NCBI RefSeq assembly: GCF_000482865.1
Contig: NZ_AXWW01000026.1
Location: forward strand, 49,602-113,601
From: Actinokineospora inagensis DSM 44258
GTDB lineage: Bacteria; Actinomycetota; Actinomycetes; Mycobacteriales; Pseudonocardiaceae
Direction of reading: 5' to 3'
Length of the DNA stretch: 64,000 nucleotides
The notes under the pieces were generated by a model. That model did no database searches. It worked only from the letters and a program-made list of their open reading frames with translations, and was not told the origin of the DNA. How positions within the stretch are numbered: position 1 is the stretch's first letter; every line of letters begins with the position of its first letter. Position numbers and translations under genes: made by a program. Positions 55,642-64,000 of this stretch are shown here, one piece after another.

Positions 55642-58183
55642 GCGCGCGCCTCTCCGGGCCGCCAGGTTGTTCCGGGTGACGACAAGCGCCGTGCGCCGTG
55701 ACTGGCGAGAGGCACTCGGGGACTCGCTCGGCATCGACACCGGGCACGTCGGAATCGCGTTGCGCACCCTCGTCGCGGAGCTCGGACGCGCCCGGAAGGG
55801 GCGGACGTTGCGTGGCGACACCCCGCAGGACCGGTTCGCGGACTTCTGCCGCACGCTCGACCGCGACGACCTGTTCACCCGCCACCCCGTGCTGGCCAGG
55901 CTGCTGGCGCAGGCGGCGCGGCAGGCGGTCGACAGCGGCCGCGAGTTGACCGACCGGTTCGCCGCCGACCGCGCGCTGATCACCGAGACGCTGTTCGACG
56001 GTGTCGACCCCGGCGACCCGGTGGCGGTGGACACCGGCCGGGGCGACCCGCACCGGGGCGGGCGCTCGGTGTCGATCCTGCGGTTCGGCGACGGGCGGCG
56101 GCTGGTCTACCGGCCCCGACCGATCACCCTGCACGCGCACTTCAACGACCAGGTGGCCTGGCTCGGCCTGCGCACCTCCATCGCGTTCCGGACGCTGCGG
56201 GTGCTGCCGCGCGACGGCTACGGGTGGCTGGAGTTCGTCGCGGCGGAGCCGTGCGCCGACGTGGTCGCGGCGGACGCCTTCTACCGCAGGCTCGGCGCGC
56301 TGCTGGCGTTGGTCTACGCCCTGGACGGCACCGACATGCACTACGAGAACCTGATCGCGTGCGGTGACCAGCCGGTGCTCGTGGACGTCGAGACCCTGTT
56401 CCACCCGACCCTGCCGGTCAACGACGACCCGGCGACCGTCGCCCTGGCCCGGTCGGTGCAGCGCACGGCGTTGCTGCCGCTGGTGATGTTCGGCGACCAC
56501 GGTGCCGTCGACATCTCCGGCATGGGCGGGGACGCGGGCGCCGCGCTGCCCGTGGACGTCGTCACCTGGGTCGACGCCGGGACGGACCGGATGCGGCTGG
56601 TGCGCGCGCCCGGCGTCGCGGCGGGTCGGCACAACCGGCCGGTCTTCGACGGGCGGACCGCCGAACCGGCCGACCACGGTGCCGCCCTGCTCGCCGGGTT
56701 CGACACCGCCTACCGGGCGATCGTCGCCCACCGCGACGAACTGTTCGACCTGGTGCGGGTGTGCGCGGACGACGAGACCAGGGTGATCACCCGGCCGACC
56801 CGGCTCTACGCCACGCTGCTGGACGAGTCGACCCACCCGGACGTGCTGCGGGACCCGGCCGACCGCGACCGGTTCTTCGGCACCCTGGACGAACTGTCCC
56901 GGGACGACCCGCTGCTGCTCGCCCTGGTGCGGCACGAGACCCGGGAGCTGTGGGCGGGCGACATCCCGTTGTTCACCACCCGACCGGGGTCCCGCGACCT
57001 GTGGACCGACACGGGTGAGCGCCTGCCCGGCCTGCTGCCGTGCGACGGGCTCACCTCGGTGCGCCACAAGATCTCGGCGATGGGCGAGATCGACCGGCAC
57101 GACCAGCGGTGGTTGATCCGCGCGGCACTGGGCAGCCGACCGGGGTCGGTCCAGCACCGCGCGGGCGCGACCCGGCGCCCGGCGGGCACCGTGGTGCCGC
57201 CCGACCCGCAACGGCTGCTCACCGCGGCGTGCGGGGTCGGGGACATGATCCTCGCGCACGCCAGTGTCGGCGCCCACCGGACGAACTGGCTGGGCCTGGA
57301 ACTGGTCGACGACCGGTACTGGGCCGTGATGTCCCTCGGCGCGGGGTTCTCCAGCGGCTACACGGGTGTCGCGCTGTTCCTGGCCCAGCTCGGGAAGCTG
57401 ACCGGTGGCACCCGCTACCTGGACGCGGCGTCGGCGGCGCTGCGGCCGGTCGCCCGCCTGCTTGCCTTGTTCGCCGAGGAACCCGAACTGGTGCGCGCCG
57501 TGGGGCCAGGGGGGTTCCACGGGCTCGGCGGAATCGCCTACGCCCTGGCCAGAATGGTCGCGCTGCTGGGCGTGGACCCCGACCTCGTCGACAGCGCGGT
57601 GTCGCTCATGCCCGACTGCGACGAGTTCGCCGTCGTCGACGGGATCGCGGGCGCCGCCGCCGCGATGCGGGCCGTGCACGCGGAGACCGGCTCGCCCGAG
57701 GCCGCCCGGCTGGCCGAGCGGTACACCACCCGGCTGGCGCGGATTCCGCTGTCGGGCACCGGTTTCGCCCGAGGATCGGCCGGGGCCGATTGGGTGCTCG
57801 GCGTGCCGCCGCGGGTCCGACCGGGCGCGGACATGAGCTGGTGCTCCGGTATCGCCGGACTGGTGTTGGGCGGCGCCGACCTGCTCCCCGGGCCGGAACC
57901 GTTGCAGGACATGAGTTTGTGCCACGGCGAGTTGGGCGTGCTCGACGCGCTCGTGGTGCTCGCCGCGCGTGGACGGGACGACGCGCGGCGGTTGTTGGCC
58001 TGGCGGACGGGATTGCTGCTGGGGACGCTGGACCAACGCGGTCCGCGATGCGGTACCCCCGGCGGGGTTCCCTCGCCGGGCCTGCTGACCGGACTCGCGG
58101 GGATCGGGTATGGACTGCTGCGGCTGGGTTTCGACGTGCCGTCCGTGCTCGCCCTCGCGCCATCGGCCGAACCTGGCCGGTAG
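55640..58183 (+). CDS. Class II lanthipeptide synthetase (LanM)
   Basis: An 847-residue bifunctional enzyme. The N-terminal dehydratase has the kinase-like parts RLVYRPRPITLHAHFN, DMHYENLI and VDVETLFHP, with which it phosphorylates and eliminates Ser/Thr. The C-terminal LanC cyclase has the zinc ligands Cys735 (SWCSGIAG), Cys761 and His762 (SLCHGELG), plus the FHGLGG active-site region. It is shorter than many LanM proteins (about 900-1100) and lacks part of the usual N-terminal segment. The ATG start at 55640 has no good ribosome site; a GTG about 12 codons later is an alternative. It is divergent from the 29-residue peptide gene and followed by a 95-residue peptide gene. Confidence 0.93.
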   Translation: MRAPLRAARLFRVTTSAVRRDWREALGDSLGIDTGHVGIALRTLVAELGRARKGRTLRGDTPQDRFADFCRTLDRDDLFTRHPVLARLLAQAARQAVDSGRELTDRFAADRALITETLFDGVDPGDPVAVDTGRGDPHRGGRSVSILRFGDGRRLVYRPRPITLHAHFNDQVAWLGLRTSIAFRTLRVLPRDGYGWLEFVAAEPCADVVAADAFYRRLGALLALVYALDGTDMHYENLIACGDQPVLVDVETLFHPTLPVNDDPATVALARSVQRTALLPLVMFGDHGAVDISGMGGDAGAALPVDVVTWVDAGTDRMRLVRAPGVAAGRHNRPVFDGRTAEPADHGAALLAGFDTAYRAIVAHRDELFDLVRVCADDETRVITRPTRLYATLLDESTHPDVLRDPADRDRFFGTLDELSRDDPLLLALVRHETRELWAGDIPLFTTRPGSRDLWTDTGERLPGLLPCDGLTSVRHKISAMGEIDRHDQRWLIRAALGSRPGSVQHRAGATRRPAGTVVPPDPQRLLTAACGVGDMILAHASVGAHRTNWLGLELVDDRYWAVMSLGAGFSSGYTGVALFLAQLGKLTGGTRYLDAASAALRPVARLLALFAEEPELVRAVGPGGFHGLGGIAYALARMVALLGVDPDLVDSAVSLMPDCDEFAVVDGIAGAAAAMRAVHAETGSPEAARLAERYTTRLARIPLSGTGFARGSAGADWVLGVPPRVRPGADMSWCSGIAGLVLGGADLLPGPEPLQDMSLCHGELGVLDALVVLAARGRDDARRLLAWRTGLLLGTLDQRGPRCGTPGGVPSPGLLTGLAGIGYGLLRLGFDVPSVLALAPSAEPGR

Positions 58184-58206
58184 AACACAAGATGAGGGGA
58201 CGAGAA

Positions 58207-58494
58207 ATGGGGATTTACGAAGCAGGGGACGACCGCACGGAGGATCGTCAAGACGTCCGTGTGACCGACACCGTTGACATCGAGGGCAACGGGAACGACA
58301 GTGGGGAAAACTCGGCGAATTACTCAGGCAACGACACTAACGAAGTCGAGAACCCGTTGGGAGAAATGGGTTTTCCCGCGTTGCCCAGGGTCACGGCCAG
58401 GATGCTCGCACTGGCGGGGCTGCCGTTGACAATCGCGACGACCTGGTTGCTCGACAACGAGACTTCGGCGACTGTGTCGTTGACAATAACCTGA
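58207..58494 (+). CDS. Cys-free Ser/Thr-rich peptide next to LanM (candidate substrate)
   Basis: A 95-residue peptide. The first 55 or so residues are acidic and Asn/Gly-rich (VDIEGNGNDSGENSANYSGN), as in leader peptides. NPLGEMGFPALP follows, and the C-terminal third is hydrophobic and Thr/Ser-rich (LPLTIATTWLLDNETSATV then SLTIT). No Cys occurs anywhere, so a LanM could dehydrate but not form lanthionines. An AGGGG ribosome site precedes the ATG and the gap after the LanM stop is 23 bases, so they are cotranscribed. Function as precursor is inference from position and composition. Confidence 0.65.
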   Translation: MGIYEAGDDRTEDRQDVRVTDTVDIEGNGNDSGENSANYSGNDTNEVENPLGEMGFPALPRVTARMLALAGLPLTIATTWLLDNETSATVSLTIT

Positions 58495-58540
58495 CAGGAC
58501 GATTTCTCCCGGCACTGATCGCCGACTAGGGTCGGCCTTC

Positions 58541-61417
58541 ATGCAGACCGGCGTACCCCCGTTGATCGGACGTGTCCAGGAGATCGCCGGGTTGGCGCGG
58601 GCGTTGGACAACGCCGGGCGGGGGCACGGTCTCGGGGTGTTCATCGCGGGCGAGGCGGGAATCGGGAAGTCCCGCCTCGCCCGGCACGCCGCCGGGCTCG
58701 CCTTCGAACGGGGGATGCGGGTCCTGCGCGGTCGGGGCACACCCATCGGGCCGATGGTGCCGTTCCGACCGGTCGCCGAGGCGCTGCTGTCCCTGGTGCG
58801 CGGCGGCGACCTGCCCGCCGACGCGGCGCTCGGTCCGTACCGGCAGGTGCTCGGCAGGCTGATCCCGGAGTGGGCCGATCTGCGGCAGACCACCGAGTCG
58901 CTGGTCGTGCTGGCCGAGGCGGTGCTGCGGCTGCTGACGCTGGTGGGTCGGTCCCAGCCGTGCCTGGTGGTGCTGGAGGACCTGCACGAGGCCGACGCGG
59001 AGACCCTGGCCGTGGTCGAGTACCTGGTCGACAACCTCGCCGACCAACCGGTGATGGTGATCGCGACGATCCGCTCCGACCCGGGCAACGCGCTGGAGGT
59101 GGCCCGCCGCGCCGCGCGGCACGAGACGGGCGTGCTGCTGGAGTTGGAACCGCTGAGCCGCGCGGAGGTGGCGCTGTTCGCCACCCGCCTCCTCGACGCC
59201 GACGACGTCCCGGCCGCGGTCGTCGAACGGCTGTGGCAGGACAGCGCCGGGAATCCTTTTGTCGTCGAGGAAATGCTGCACGGCATGGTGGCGGGCGGGC
59301 TGCTCGTCTCCGGCCCGCACGGCTGGCACGTCGATGGCGCGTTGCGCGTCGAGGTGCCCGCGGCCGTGGTGCGCAGCATCGTCGCGCGCGCCGACCGGCT
59401 CGGGCCGCAGGGCCGCGAGCTGTTGTCCGTGGCGGCCGTGCTCGGGCACCGCTTCCCGTTGAACGTGGTGCGCGCCGTCACCACCATGGACGACGGCGAA
59501 CTGCTGCGGCACCTGCACGCGGGCGTCGCCGCCCGACTCGTCATGCCCGGCGAACCCGCCCCCGACTGGTACGCCTTCCGCCACCCGCTCACCGCGGAGG
59601 CGCTGCGGACCGGGCTCGCGGCCCCGGAACGAGCCGACCTGTCCCGGCGCGCGGCGGCGGCGATCACCGCCCTGTACCCCGATCTTCCCGGCGACTGGTG
59701 CCCGATGGTGGCCGCGCTGCTGACCGACGCGGGGGCGACCGAGCAGGCGGGGACGCTGTTCGCCGAGGCGGGCAGGCGCGCGTTGCACGCGGGCGCCGCC
59801 GAGTCCGCCGTCTGGTTGCTGGACCGGGCCCACCAACTGGCGACCTCGGCCGAGGCGCGGGCCGACGCCCTGGACGCGTTGCTGCCCGCCCTGTCCGAGG
59901 CGGGCCACTTCGAGCGGGCGCTGCGGCTGGGCGAGTCCATCGCCGAGCTGACCACGCTGCCCGCGACGAGACGGGCCTCCCTGCACGCCCGCGCCGCGCG
60001 AGTCGCCTGCCTGGCGGGCCGCTGGACCGACTGCGGGGTGCAGATCCGCGAAGCCCGCGCGCTGCTCGGCCCGGACGCGGCCGACGAGCACACCGCTCCG
60101 GTCGATGTGATCGACGCCTACCTGAACCTCAACACCCCCGCACCGGACCGCGTCACGGCGGCCGCGGCGCTCGCCCGCCGCGCCGCCGACTCCGCCGATC
60201 GCGCCGGTGTCGCCGTAGTGGCCTGTGAGGCGTGGCAGTTGCTCGGCGTGATCGCCCGGGAGGACGACCTCGGTGAAGCCGACCGGTGTTTCAGCCACGC
60301 CCTGGCGCTCGCCGACCGGGCGAACATCCCGATCCAGCGCATCTACGCGCTGGTGCGCGCCGCCGGGAACGACTGGCTGCGCCTGGGCAGCACCGACAGC
60401 CTCGACTGCGCCCGCGCGGAAGCGCTACGGGTGGGGGCGATCATGCTGGCGTACAATGTGGACGCGATCGTGGTGCTGCAATCGGTGCTGTGCGGGGAAT
60501 ACGCGGCCGCCGCGCGGCAACTGGAGCCGCTGTCGAACGCGGTGACCCAACTGCGCCTGGGAAGTCTGGTCGGCTACGTCCTGATGACGGAGGCGGTAAT
60601 GCACGCCCACCAGGGCAGGCGCCACGACATGGAGGTGGCGATCACCGCGCTCGTCGAGCAGTCCCGCAGCGGTCCGCCCGAACTGCCGCTGTGCCTCGGC
60701 CTGGCTCGCGCGTTCTGCGCGCTGCTGGAGGAAGACCGCGATCTCGCCGACACCGAACTCGCCAAGGCGGCCGCCTACGAGGCCGAAAACCCCACCACAT
60801 TCCACCTTTCCGGCAAGCACGGCCTCGCCCTTCTGCTGGCGGTCCTGGCGGGTCGGGCGGGCACACCGCACATCACCGAGTCCGCCTCCCCCAGCACCAT
60901 GCGGTGGAACCAGCAGTTCGTCCTTTTGGCACAGGCGGTCCTGCTGGGCCGCGACGGCCAAGTCGAAAGAGCCGAGGCCACCTGCGCTGCCGCGCTGCGG
61001 GCGGCCGCGCCCTATCCGCTGGCCCGCCACCTCGGACTGCGTCTGGTGGCCGACGAGGCCCACGCCGCGGGCTGGGGCAGTCCCATCCCCTGGCTCCGCG
61101 CCGCCGACGACTACTTCCACGGCGCGGGCATCACCGCCGTGGCCTCCGCGTGCCGCGCGAAGCTCCGCCGCCTTGGCGCCGCCGTCCCGCAACGCCGCAC
61201 CGGCAACGAACAGGTCCCGCGCGCGTTGCGGGTGGCGGGGGTGACCGTCCGGGAGTACGAGGTCCTGGTGCTGCTCGCGGAACGCTTGAGCAACAAGGCC
61301 ATCGCGGCCCGGCTGCACATCTCCCCGCGCACAGTGGAAAAACACGTCGCCAGCTTGATCACGAAGACCGGCAGCGACGACCGCGTCGCGCTCACCGCGC
61401 ACCTCCCCCGCGAGTAG
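58541..61417 (+). CDS. LAL-type LuxR regulator (large ATP-binding)
   Basis: A 958-residue protein. The N-terminal ATPase has Walker A AGEAGIGKSRLARH, Walker B-like CLVVLEDLHEAD and sensor regions in LVVLAEAVLR and onward (about 1-280). A helical repeat region occupies about 300-880. The C-terminal HTH of the LuxR class reads VTVREYEVLVLLAERLSNKA then IAARLHISPRTVEKHV. LAL proteins are usually activators of secondary-metabolite clusters. It lies 46 bases downstream of the 95-residue peptide gene on the same strand and is the probable pathway regulator. Confidence 0.93.
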   Translation: MQTGVPPLIGRVQEIAGLARALDNAGRGHGLGVFIAGEAGIGKSRLARHAAGLAFERGMRVLRGRGTPIGPMVPFRPVAEALLSLVRGGDLPADAALGPYRQVLGRLIPEWADLRQTTESLVVLAEAVLRLLTLVGRSQPCLVVLEDLHEADAETLAVVEYLVDNLADQPVMVIATIRSDPGNALEVARRAARHETGVLLELEPLSRAEVALFATRLLDADDVPAAVVERLWQDSAGNPFVVEEMLHGMVAGGLLVSGPHGWHVDGALRVEVPAAVVRSIVARADRLGPQGRELLSVAAVLGHRFPLNVVRAVTTMDDGELLRHLHAGVAARLVMPGEPAPDWYAFRHPLTAEALRTGLAAPERADLSRRAAAAITALYPDLPGDWCPMVAALLTDAGATEQAGTLFAEAGRRALHAGAAESAVWLLDRAHQLATSAEARADALDALLPALSEAGHFERALRLGESIAELTTLPATRRASLHARAARVACLAGRWTDCGVQIREARALLGPDAADEHTAPVDVIDAYLNLNTPAPDRVTAAAALARRAADSADRAGVAVVACEAWQLLGVIAREDDLGEADRCFSHALALADRANIPIQRIYALVRAAGNDWLRLGSTDSLDCARAEALRVGAIMLAYNVDAIVVLQSVLCGEYAAAARQLEPLSNAVTQLRLGSLVGYVLMTEAVMHAHQGRRHDMEVAITALVEQSRSGPPELPLCLGLARAFCALLEEDRDLADTELAKAAAYEAENPTTFHLSGKHGLALLLAVLAGRAGTPHITESASPSTMRWNQQFVLLAQAVLLGRDGQVERAEATCAAALRAAAPYPLARHLGLRLVADEAHAAGWGSPIPWLRAADDYFHGAGITAVASACRAKLRRLGAAVPQRRTGNEQVPRALRVAGVTVREYEVLVLLAERLSNKAIAARLHISPRTVEKHVASLITKTGSDDRVALTAHLPRE

Positions 61418-61436
61418 TGGCTCTGGGAAACCGGTT

Positions 61437-61473
61437 GTGACCGGTGGCGCCACCCCCGGGCGCCACCGGTCAC
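61437..61473. terminator. Strong hairpin between convergent genes, 15-bp perfect stem
   Basis: GTGACCGGTGGCGCC (61437-61451) pairs perfectly with GGCGCCACCGGTCAC (61459-61473) around a 7-base loop. It lies 19 bases after the LuxR stop, and between that gene and the minus-strand C39-like gene, so it can end both transcripts. Confidence 0.85.
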
Positions 61474-61476
61474 CCG

Positions 61477-61572
61477 GTGCTCAACTCGCACAATGCTCAA
61501 CGAATCAGATGTTCAACGATTCAGGTGTTCAACAAGCCGGATGTTCACCGAGTCAGATGTTCGCCGAGTCAG
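61477..61572. repeat. Six tandem 16-bp repeats
   Basis: Units of 16 bases run 61477-61492, 61493-61508, 61509-61524, 61525-61540, 61541-61556 and 61557-61572. Typical unit: ATGTTCACCGAGTCAG. The first copy is the most degenerate. The last unit reaches into the end of the C39-like gene, whose stop codon is read within the GAGTCAG of the unit. Sixteen is not a multiple of three, so it does not encode a peptide repeat. Confidence 0.8.
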
Positions 61573-62189
61573 GCGCTGTAGCCGCGGCCCGCGATCCAGT
61601 CGGCCAGCCGCCAGGTCTCCATGTTGTACTGGACGCCCTGGGCCGGGTCGAAGATCACCGAGATGTTCGCGCCCTGCTCGTAGCCGACGACGGTCAGGTA
61701 GTGGCCGCCGCTGTAGGAGTGCACGCCGCCGTTCGTGTCATAGGCGTAGCCGACCACGTTCGCCACGATCGGGAAGGCGTTGTTGATGTTGAGCCGGACG
61801 TCGGCGACCAGCAGGTCGACCTGCCACTGCGCGGCGTAGCTGCCGCCGATCTCCTTCGTCTCGTACCAGCCACCGACGTAGTTGCGCAGGACCCCGGTGA
61901 CCTGGCTGATGTGGTCGGTCCCGTTGACCGTCGTGCCCAGGCCGGCGGCGAGCGAGCTCTGCGACGGGACGTTGATCAGCCGGACCGACAGCGCGGCGCG
62001 GGTGGCGGCCGGGCCGCAGTAGTAGCCGTTGATCTGCTGCTGGCCGCTGTAGCTGAGGTACTTGCTGGAGCAGACGCCGTCCGGGCACCCCGCCGCGGCC
62101 GCCGTCGCGGAAGCGGCGGGCAGGGCGCTGAGCGAGACGCCCAGGACCATCGCCACCGCCAGGGCCACCTTCATGATCACCGATCTCAT
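61569..62189 (-). CDS. Secreted C39-like papain-fold protein
   Basis: A 206-residue protein with a Sec signal peptide (MKVALAVAMVLGVSLSALPA ... ASA). The mature part is a papain-like/C39-like fold: Cys58 in NGYYCGPAATRAAL, His163 in GGHYLTVVGY and Asp181 in VIFDPAQG give a complete triad. A GAAGGA ribosome site precedes the ATG. It is monocistronic, with a hairpin and 16-bp repeats beyond its end. It might process extracellular peptides, possibly products of the nearby LanM locus, but this is inference; such secreted proteins are common in actinomycetes. Confidence 0.85.
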   Translation of the reverse strand: MRSVIMKVALAVAMVLGVSLSALPAASATAAAAGCPDGVCSSKYLSYSGQQQINGYYCGPAATRAALSVRLINVPSQSSLAAGLGTTVNGTDHISQVTGVLRNYVGGWYETKEIGGSYAAQWQVDLLVADVRLNINNAFPIVANVVGYAYDTNGGVHSYSGGHYLTVVGYEQGANISVIFDPAQGVQYNMETWRLADWIAGRGYSA

Positions 62190-62318
62190 CGAGTTCCTTC
62201 GTGCTAGCGGGAATCTGACGGCGTCAGCCTGGCCGGGGCGGCACCGACGCCGCGACGGGTTGAAGCTGCCGCTTAAACCCCCTGGTAGATCGGTTCTGAA
62301 CCGGGAAAGATCCCTGCC

Positions 62319-63272
62319 GTGCACCGGCTCATCCTCGGCTCCGCCGACATCGCCCGGGTCCGCCTGCTCCCGGCACCCACCCCGGTGGCGGAGACGCTGT
62401 TCAGCCTCAACGCCCTGCGCGGCGGCCCCGACAGCGCGCACCTGGAGCCGTGGCGCGACCGGGTCCGGGCAGGTCTCGGCCCGTGGTCGCGGATGCTCGC
62501 CGCGATCTCCCCGCGCGGCCCGCACTTCCTGGACCTGGTGGCGCTCATGGGCGCCCGGATCGACGACGGCGCCCTGCTGGCCAGCCCCCGGGCGCGGGTA
62601 CGGGCCGAACTCGACTGGTTCGCCCGCTGGTCCGGCCGGATGCCGTCGGCGCTACGCGGCCTCGACGACGACCTCACCGTCCGCCGCGACCTGCTGGCGT
62701 CGCTGCGCGCCTACCACGACCTGGCCATCCGCCCCGAGTGGACGGCGGTCCAGGACTCGTTCGCCCTCGACCGCGCCACCCGCACCCGCGCCCTCGCCGA
62801 CGGCGGCGTCGACCGCCTCCTGTCCGGCCTGCACCCGCTGATCCGCTGGACCGGCACCACCCTCGACGTCGGCTGCCCCTCCGAGGCCGAAACCACCCTC
62901 GGCGGCCGGGGCCTCGACATCGTCCCCTCCTACTTCCAGCGATCCCCCACCCTCCTCCAAGACGGCGACCTGATGCTGCTCATCTACCCCGCCACCCGCA
63001 CCGAACGCCCCCAACCACCCGCGGGCCTGGCCAAACTCCTCGGCCGCACCCGGGCCACCATCCTCACCGCCATCGCCGAGGGCATCGCCACCACCACAAC
63101 CCTCGCCCACCACGCAGGCACCTCCGCCGCCGCCGTCAGCCAACACACCACCATCCTCCGCGAAGCAGGCCTGATCACCACCGGCCGCCACCACGGCACC
63201 GCCTGCCACACCCTCACCCCCACCGCCACCACCCTCCTCACCCGAACGACCACCCCCGGCACGAACCCCTGA
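62319..63272 (+). CDS. ArsR-like winged-helix transcriptional regulator
   Basis: A 317-residue protein. Residues about 1-220 form an effector-type domain with no clear motif (HLEPWRDRVRAGLGPWSRML). The C-terminal part is an ArsR-like winged helix reading GIATTTTLAHHAGTSAAAVS then QHTTILREAGLITTGRH. This arrangement occurs in a family of actinobacterial regulators of unknown ligand. A GTG start follows GGGAAAGA. It is divergent from the C39-like gene, whose promoter lies in the 129-base gap 62190-62318. Confidence 0.8.
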   Translation: MHRLILGSADIARVRLLPAPTPVAETLFSLNALRGGPDSAHLEPWRDRVRAGLGPWSRMLAAISPRGPHFLDLVALMGARIDDGALLASPRARVRAELDWFARWSGRMPSALRGLDDDLTVRRDLLASLRAYHDLAIRPEWTAVQDSFALDRATRTRALADGGVDRLLSGLHPLIRWTGTTLDVGCPSEAETTLGGRGLDIVPSYFQRSPTLLQDGDLMLLIYPATRTERPQPPAGLAKLLGRTRATILTAIAEGIATTTTLAHHAGTSAAAVSQHTTILREAGLITTGRHHGTACHTLTPTATTLLTRTTTPGTNP

Positions 63273-63394
63273 CCCATACGCCACCGAACCGGCCCCGGCC
63301 GCGGGACCCGGCCAAGATCGGTATTTCCACCCGACCCGCAGAGCCCGGGGATCCGGCGGGACGGGCACTGCGAGCGATGGCATCTGAGGTTGTG

Positions 63395-63905
63395 ACTCCA
63401 CGTCACCGACAAGTCATCGCCGAGATGCACGAGTGGACCAACCGGCCACAGGATGCCGCGACCGCCGCAACGGCCTCCCGGAAGTCGCGGCGAAAGTCTG
63501 GCGCGAACGATCGTCCAAACCTGCATGGTTCACTTGATCCGGAACACTTTCCAGCTCGCGTCCCGCAGGGGCTGGAGCGCGGTGAAACGGGACATCAAAC
63601 CCATCTGCACCGCCCCCAACCCCGACGCCGCACTCGTGGCGCTGGACGAACTCGAGGAAAGGCAGGCAAGTACGCGGCGGTGATCAGGCTGTGGCGCAAT
63701 GCCTGGAACGAGTTCGCGCCGTTCCTCGACTACGACATCGAGTTCCGGAAGATGATCTGCTCCACAAACGCGATCGAGTCCCTCAACTCCCGCTACCGGC
63801 GGGCGATCCGCGCACGCGACGGAGCAAGCCGCATATATCTTGCGACTCGTAGTCTGACCCGAACGGGACAGTCCGCGCTGGGTGGACGATGCGCTGGAAG
63901 CCTGT
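63395..63905 (+). pseudogene. IS256/Mutator-type transposase relic
   Basis: Fragments in different frames match IS256-family transposases: RQVIAEMHEWTNRPQDA near 63400; VQTCMVHLIRNTFQLASRR near 63510-63560; KYAAVIRLWRNAWNEFAPFL then DYDIEFRKMICSTNAIESLN near 63670-63790; LATRSLTRTGQ near the end. The middle of the enzyme between the first two fragments is deleted and several frameshifts are needed. The reading ends near 63905. No terminal inverted repeats were identified. Confidence 0.75.
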
Positions 63906-63910
63906 GAGGG

Positions 63911-64000
63911 TTATTCAGAGCGTGCGTAGAAGTAGAGTCCGATGACTGCCGTGATGGTGGCCGGGAACGTGTTGGGTGGTCTCCGGTAGTCGGTGTGGAG
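63911..64000 (-). mobile_element. C-terminal end of an IS5-like transposase (partial)
   Basis: The minus strand from the window edge encodes a 29-residue C-terminus reading DYRRPPNTFPATITAVIGLY then FYARSE before the TAA at 63911-63913. The pattern YRRP..TF..TI.AVIGL is common to IS5-family (DDE_Tnp_4-like) transposases. The rest lies beyond the window. It abuts the IS256 relic, showing an insertion-rich border. Confidence 0.5.

Noticed and set aside
61477..61572. Possible CRISPR array
   Set aside because: Units are 16 bases and directly adjacent with no spacers, and no cas genes are near.

Overview
The window is very GC-rich DNA with densely packed, often overlapping genes. Its gene families (WhiB, GAF-ANTAR regulators, LAL-type LuxR, WXG100-like giant proteins, DUF4383, MacB/HlyD export sets) point to an actinomycete chromosome, most likely Pseudonocardiales. 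That placement is inferred from gene content and composition only. I saw no rRNA, tRNA or CRISPR array.

Region 1 (1-8.6 kb) looks like a stress, redox and sensory area: the end of a methyltransferase-like gene, a membrane-anchored molybdopterin oxidoreductase, a STAS anti-anti-sigma-like protein with a coupled 56-residue gene, two GAF-ANTAR regulators, a MerR regulator with a cobalamin-binding-like C-terminus, three SRPBCC lipid-binding-fold proteins, a WhiB protein and a DUF4383 membrane protein. Region 2 (8.7-11.9 kb) has an intact KatE-type catalase between three decayed relics (zinc alcohol dehydrogenase, transketolase, SRPBCC protein).

Region 3 (11.8-23.4 kb) is a candidate RiPP locus: an ABC exporter, an S9 prolyl-oligopeptidase-like peptidase, a JmjC/cupin oxygenase and, translationally coupled to it, a 48-residue precursor not listed as a long ORF, which ends in two near-identical 12-residue repeats VI(S/A)DNDP(T/S)DPVL. 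An HTH protein, a MacB-type ABC pair, an HlyD-type adaptor, a lipoprotein and a two-component system follow.

Region 4 (23.4-46.7 kb) is dominated by two divergent giant paralogues of 4782 and 2757 residues. Both have a WXG100-like N-terminal domain, a Pro/Ser/Thr linker, a coiled coil, a very long central region and a shared C-terminal domain. The smaller carries one papain-fold (Tox-PL, glutamine-deamidase type) domain with an apparently intact Cys676-His751-Asp766 triad and a second copy in which Cys is replaced by Ser. The larger carries about nine tandem Tox-PL-like repeats, none with the catalytic Cys. This is the most unusual object in the window. A decayed caspase-like gene lies just beyond.

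Region 5 (47.9-51.9 kb) holds a pyruvate oxidase (PoxB), an FMN-dependent glutamate-synthase-like protein and a secreted ricin-type lectin. Region 6 (52.0-61.4 kb) is a second RiPP locus: a TPR protein, a membrane metalloprotease fused to a PqqD-like recognition domain, a 29-residue Cys-containing candidate precursor with its own RBS and a downstream hairpin, a divergent class II lanthipeptide synthetase (LanM), a Cys-free Ser/Thr-rich 95-residue peptide and a LAL LuxR regulator. Region 7 (61.4-64 kb) has a strong hairpin, six tandem 16-bp repeats, a secreted C39-like papain-fold protein, an ArsR-like regulator and two transposase remnants (IS256 and IS5 type) at the window edge.
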